Positions 14,896 to 16,013 of a stretch of 16,013 nt of DNA are shown piece after piece (the stretch's first letter is position 1; each line of letters starts with the position of its first letter). The position numbers and the translations under genes were made by a program. The notes beneath the pieces are model-generated. The model was not told the origin of the DNA. It saw nothing but the letters and a program-made list of their open reading frames with translations, and did no database searches. The stretch lies in contig CAZMGM010000049.1 of NCBI GenBank assembly GCA_964565865.1, forward strand, positions 1 to 16,013, read 5' to 3'. Source of the stretch: CBDAPI01 sp964565865 (GTDB lineage Bacteria; Acidobacteriota; UBA6911; RPQK01; CBDAPI01).

Positions 14896-15489
14896 ATGGT
14901 AAAGACAGCAAGCACGATGTTGGAATTGGGACGGAGGGCGCCTGATTTCTCGTTGCCGAACGTCGATGGGAAGACGGTTTCATTGTTGGATTTCCAGGAC
15001 GCGCCCGCGTTGGTCATCGTTTTCATGTGCAACCACTGCCCGTTCGTGAAACATCTTGCCGCCGAACTCGCCAACTTCGGACGTGAGTGTCAGGCCAAAG
15101 GCGTCGCTGTCGTCGGTATCAGCTCGAACGATGTCAGTACGCACCCAGAAGACTCGCCTGAGCAAATGGTTCACGAAGTCGAAGAGCACGGTTACACGTT
15201 TGCCTATCTTTACGACGATACACAGGACATTGCCAAAGCATACAGAGCGGCTTGCACGCCGGACTTCTATGTTTTCGACAAGTATCAGCGGCTCGTATAC
15301 CGTGGACAATTCGACGACAGCCGCCCCGATTCCGGCATTCGCGTCACCGGCTCCGACTTGCGAAGCGCCGTCGAAGCAGCATTGGCAGGCAACCTAATTC
15401 CCGAGCCACAAAAACCCAGTATCGGCTGCAATATTAAGTGGAAAGAAGGTGACGAACCTGACTATTTCAATCCCGTCGGAGTGGCCTAG
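14896..15489 (+). CDS. Thioredoxin-fold (AhpC/TSA-type redoxin) family protein
   Basis: This is 197 residues from ATG at 14896 with GGAG nine bases upstream; a GTG at 14890 would add two residues. The start LGRRAPDFSLPNVDGKTVSL is the usual redoxin opening. The active site is MCNHCPFVKH with Cys45 and Cys48, followed by helix HLAAELANFGRE. VVGISSNDVSTHPEDSPE (72-89) and CTPDFYVFD (120-128, with the cis-Pro Pro122 and an additional Cys120) follow, and the end is PSIGCNIKWK. This is the 'thioredoxin family protein' group of about 190 residues with a CxxCP site, found widely in bacteria including Acidobacteriota and Planctomycetota. It probably reduces disulfides or peroxides; no signal peptide is seen, so it should be cytoplasmic. 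Confidence 0.9.
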   Translation: MVKTASTMLELGRRAPDFSLPNVDGKTVSLLDFQDAPALVIVFMCNHCPFVKHLAAELANFGRECQAKGVAVVGISSNDVSTHPEDSPEQMVHEVEEHGYTFAYLYDDTQDIAKAYRAACTPDFYVFDKYQRLVYRGQFDDSRPDSGIRVTGSDLRSAVEAALAGNLIPEPQKPSIGCNIKWKEGDEPDYFNPVGVA

Positions 15490-15916
15490 AAGAGAACGTG
15501 TTTCGTGCTTGTTCGGATTTTATCAGTCAGCCCGGAGCACTTTGGCCTTCTGGTGTGAATGCAGCAGTACAGACCTGCGAAAGACATCCTAAGGAGGTGC
15601 CTTCAAACAGGTGTGTAAACAGCAGAGCCGGTGAGTAACTTTCTGGTTGCTGTTCTAGGCAGCTAGTTTATCTAGAATTGGTTCACTACTGTACCAATCT
15701 GAGTGTTAGAAACTCGGTTGCTATGAAGCTGCCCACAGTTCCCATTATCGTGGCCTGAGTTGACTGGAATGTGGTGGAGTAAGGTGGGCGCGGTTATATT
15801 CTTGGTTACAATTTGCCGATTCTGAGCTGGTGCTCAAAACAGAGATCTCCGTAAACTGTACCGGAAAGGGCTCGGCTCGTCAGAGAATTCCACCGTGCCC
15901 GGAAAGGAAAAGACCG
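15490..15916. other. Intergenic gap of 427 bases
   Basis: No supported gene. A perfect AAGGAGG (15591-15597) is followed only by very short frames (GTG start, 7-13 codons). A 6-base inverted pair TTCTAG/CTAGAA occurs at 15653-15658 and 15672-15677. The region presumably contains the promoter of the rightmost gene. Confidence 0.4.
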
Positions 15917-16013
15917 ATGAAAGACGCGGTGATGGTTGCCCGGCCCGACGGGCTCACGAAAGTGCATCGAATGCATGGGGGCTTCGGCGTGATTGAATGG
16001 AAACGGATGGCGG
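15917..16013 (+). CDS. Start of an ORF cut by the right edge, possibly cupin-type
   Basis: ATG at 15917 is preceded by AAAGGAAAAG with suitable spacing, and the frame stays open for 32 codons to the edge: MKDAVMVARPDGLTKVHRMH then GGFGVIEWKRMA. The HGG-F-G-hydrophobic opening resembles the lead-in of some cupin-domain proteins, but too little is present to decide. It could belong to another family. Confidence 0.4.
   Translation, partial: MKDAVMVARPDGLTKVHRMHGGFGVIEWKRMA

Noticed and set aside
15591..15640. Tiny gene after a perfect AAGGAGG site
   Set aside because: Available frames are only 7-13 codons with no features, so a chance match is more likely.

Overview
This is bacterial chromosomal DNA with compact genes, Shine-Dalgarno sites and GTG/TTG starts. 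A large protein that joins an N-terminal propeller domain, HEAT-like repeats and a C-terminal CxxCH haem domain, together with a DUF3500 protein, a Tm-1-like/PEP-hydrolase pair, a Tat-type lipoprotein and a broken Gfo/Idh/MocA oxidoreductase, is the gene mix typical of Planctomycetota, Verrucomicrobiota and Acidobacteriota. The exact phylum cannot be fixed from the sequence.

Layout. Positions 1-3803 carry three minus-strand genes for exported proteins: a lipoprotein cut by the left edge, a DUF3500 protein and a lipoprotein with a metallo-beta-lactamase fold. They are separated by gaps of over 300 bases that contain inverted repeats. Positions 3804-4376 hold the decayed 3' end of a Gfo/Idh/MocA oxidoreductase gene on the minus strand. 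It abuts a short plus-strand block (about 4446-5990) with a 375-residue protein I do not recognise and a small two-helix membrane protein. From 8220 down to 6129 lie a Tm-1-like (UPF0261) gene and an overlapping PEP-hydrolase-type TIM-barrel gene, the two halves of a protein that is one chain in some eukaryotes. From 11499 to 8389 is the large haem-domain lipoprotein. Upstream of it (11520-11757) is a coding remnant whose two frames are separated by a 4-base tandem duplication. From 13502 to 12156 is a sugar-porter MFS permease, divergent from a ROK-family fructokinase-like gene (13958-14857), which is followed by a thioredoxin-fold protein (14896-15489). A new ORF begins at 15917 and runs off the right edge.

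How it fits together. The clearest functional unit is the divergent permease/kinase pair: sugar uptake and its phosphorylation, sharing a 455-base intergenic region with three dyad symmetries, one of them a 36-base palindrome. The second unit is the translationally coupled Tm-1-like/PEP-hydrolase pair, whose chemistry is not established. The exported proteins suggest a heterotroph handling extracellular organic matter. I found no CRISPR array, tRNA, rRNA, intact transposase or defence island.
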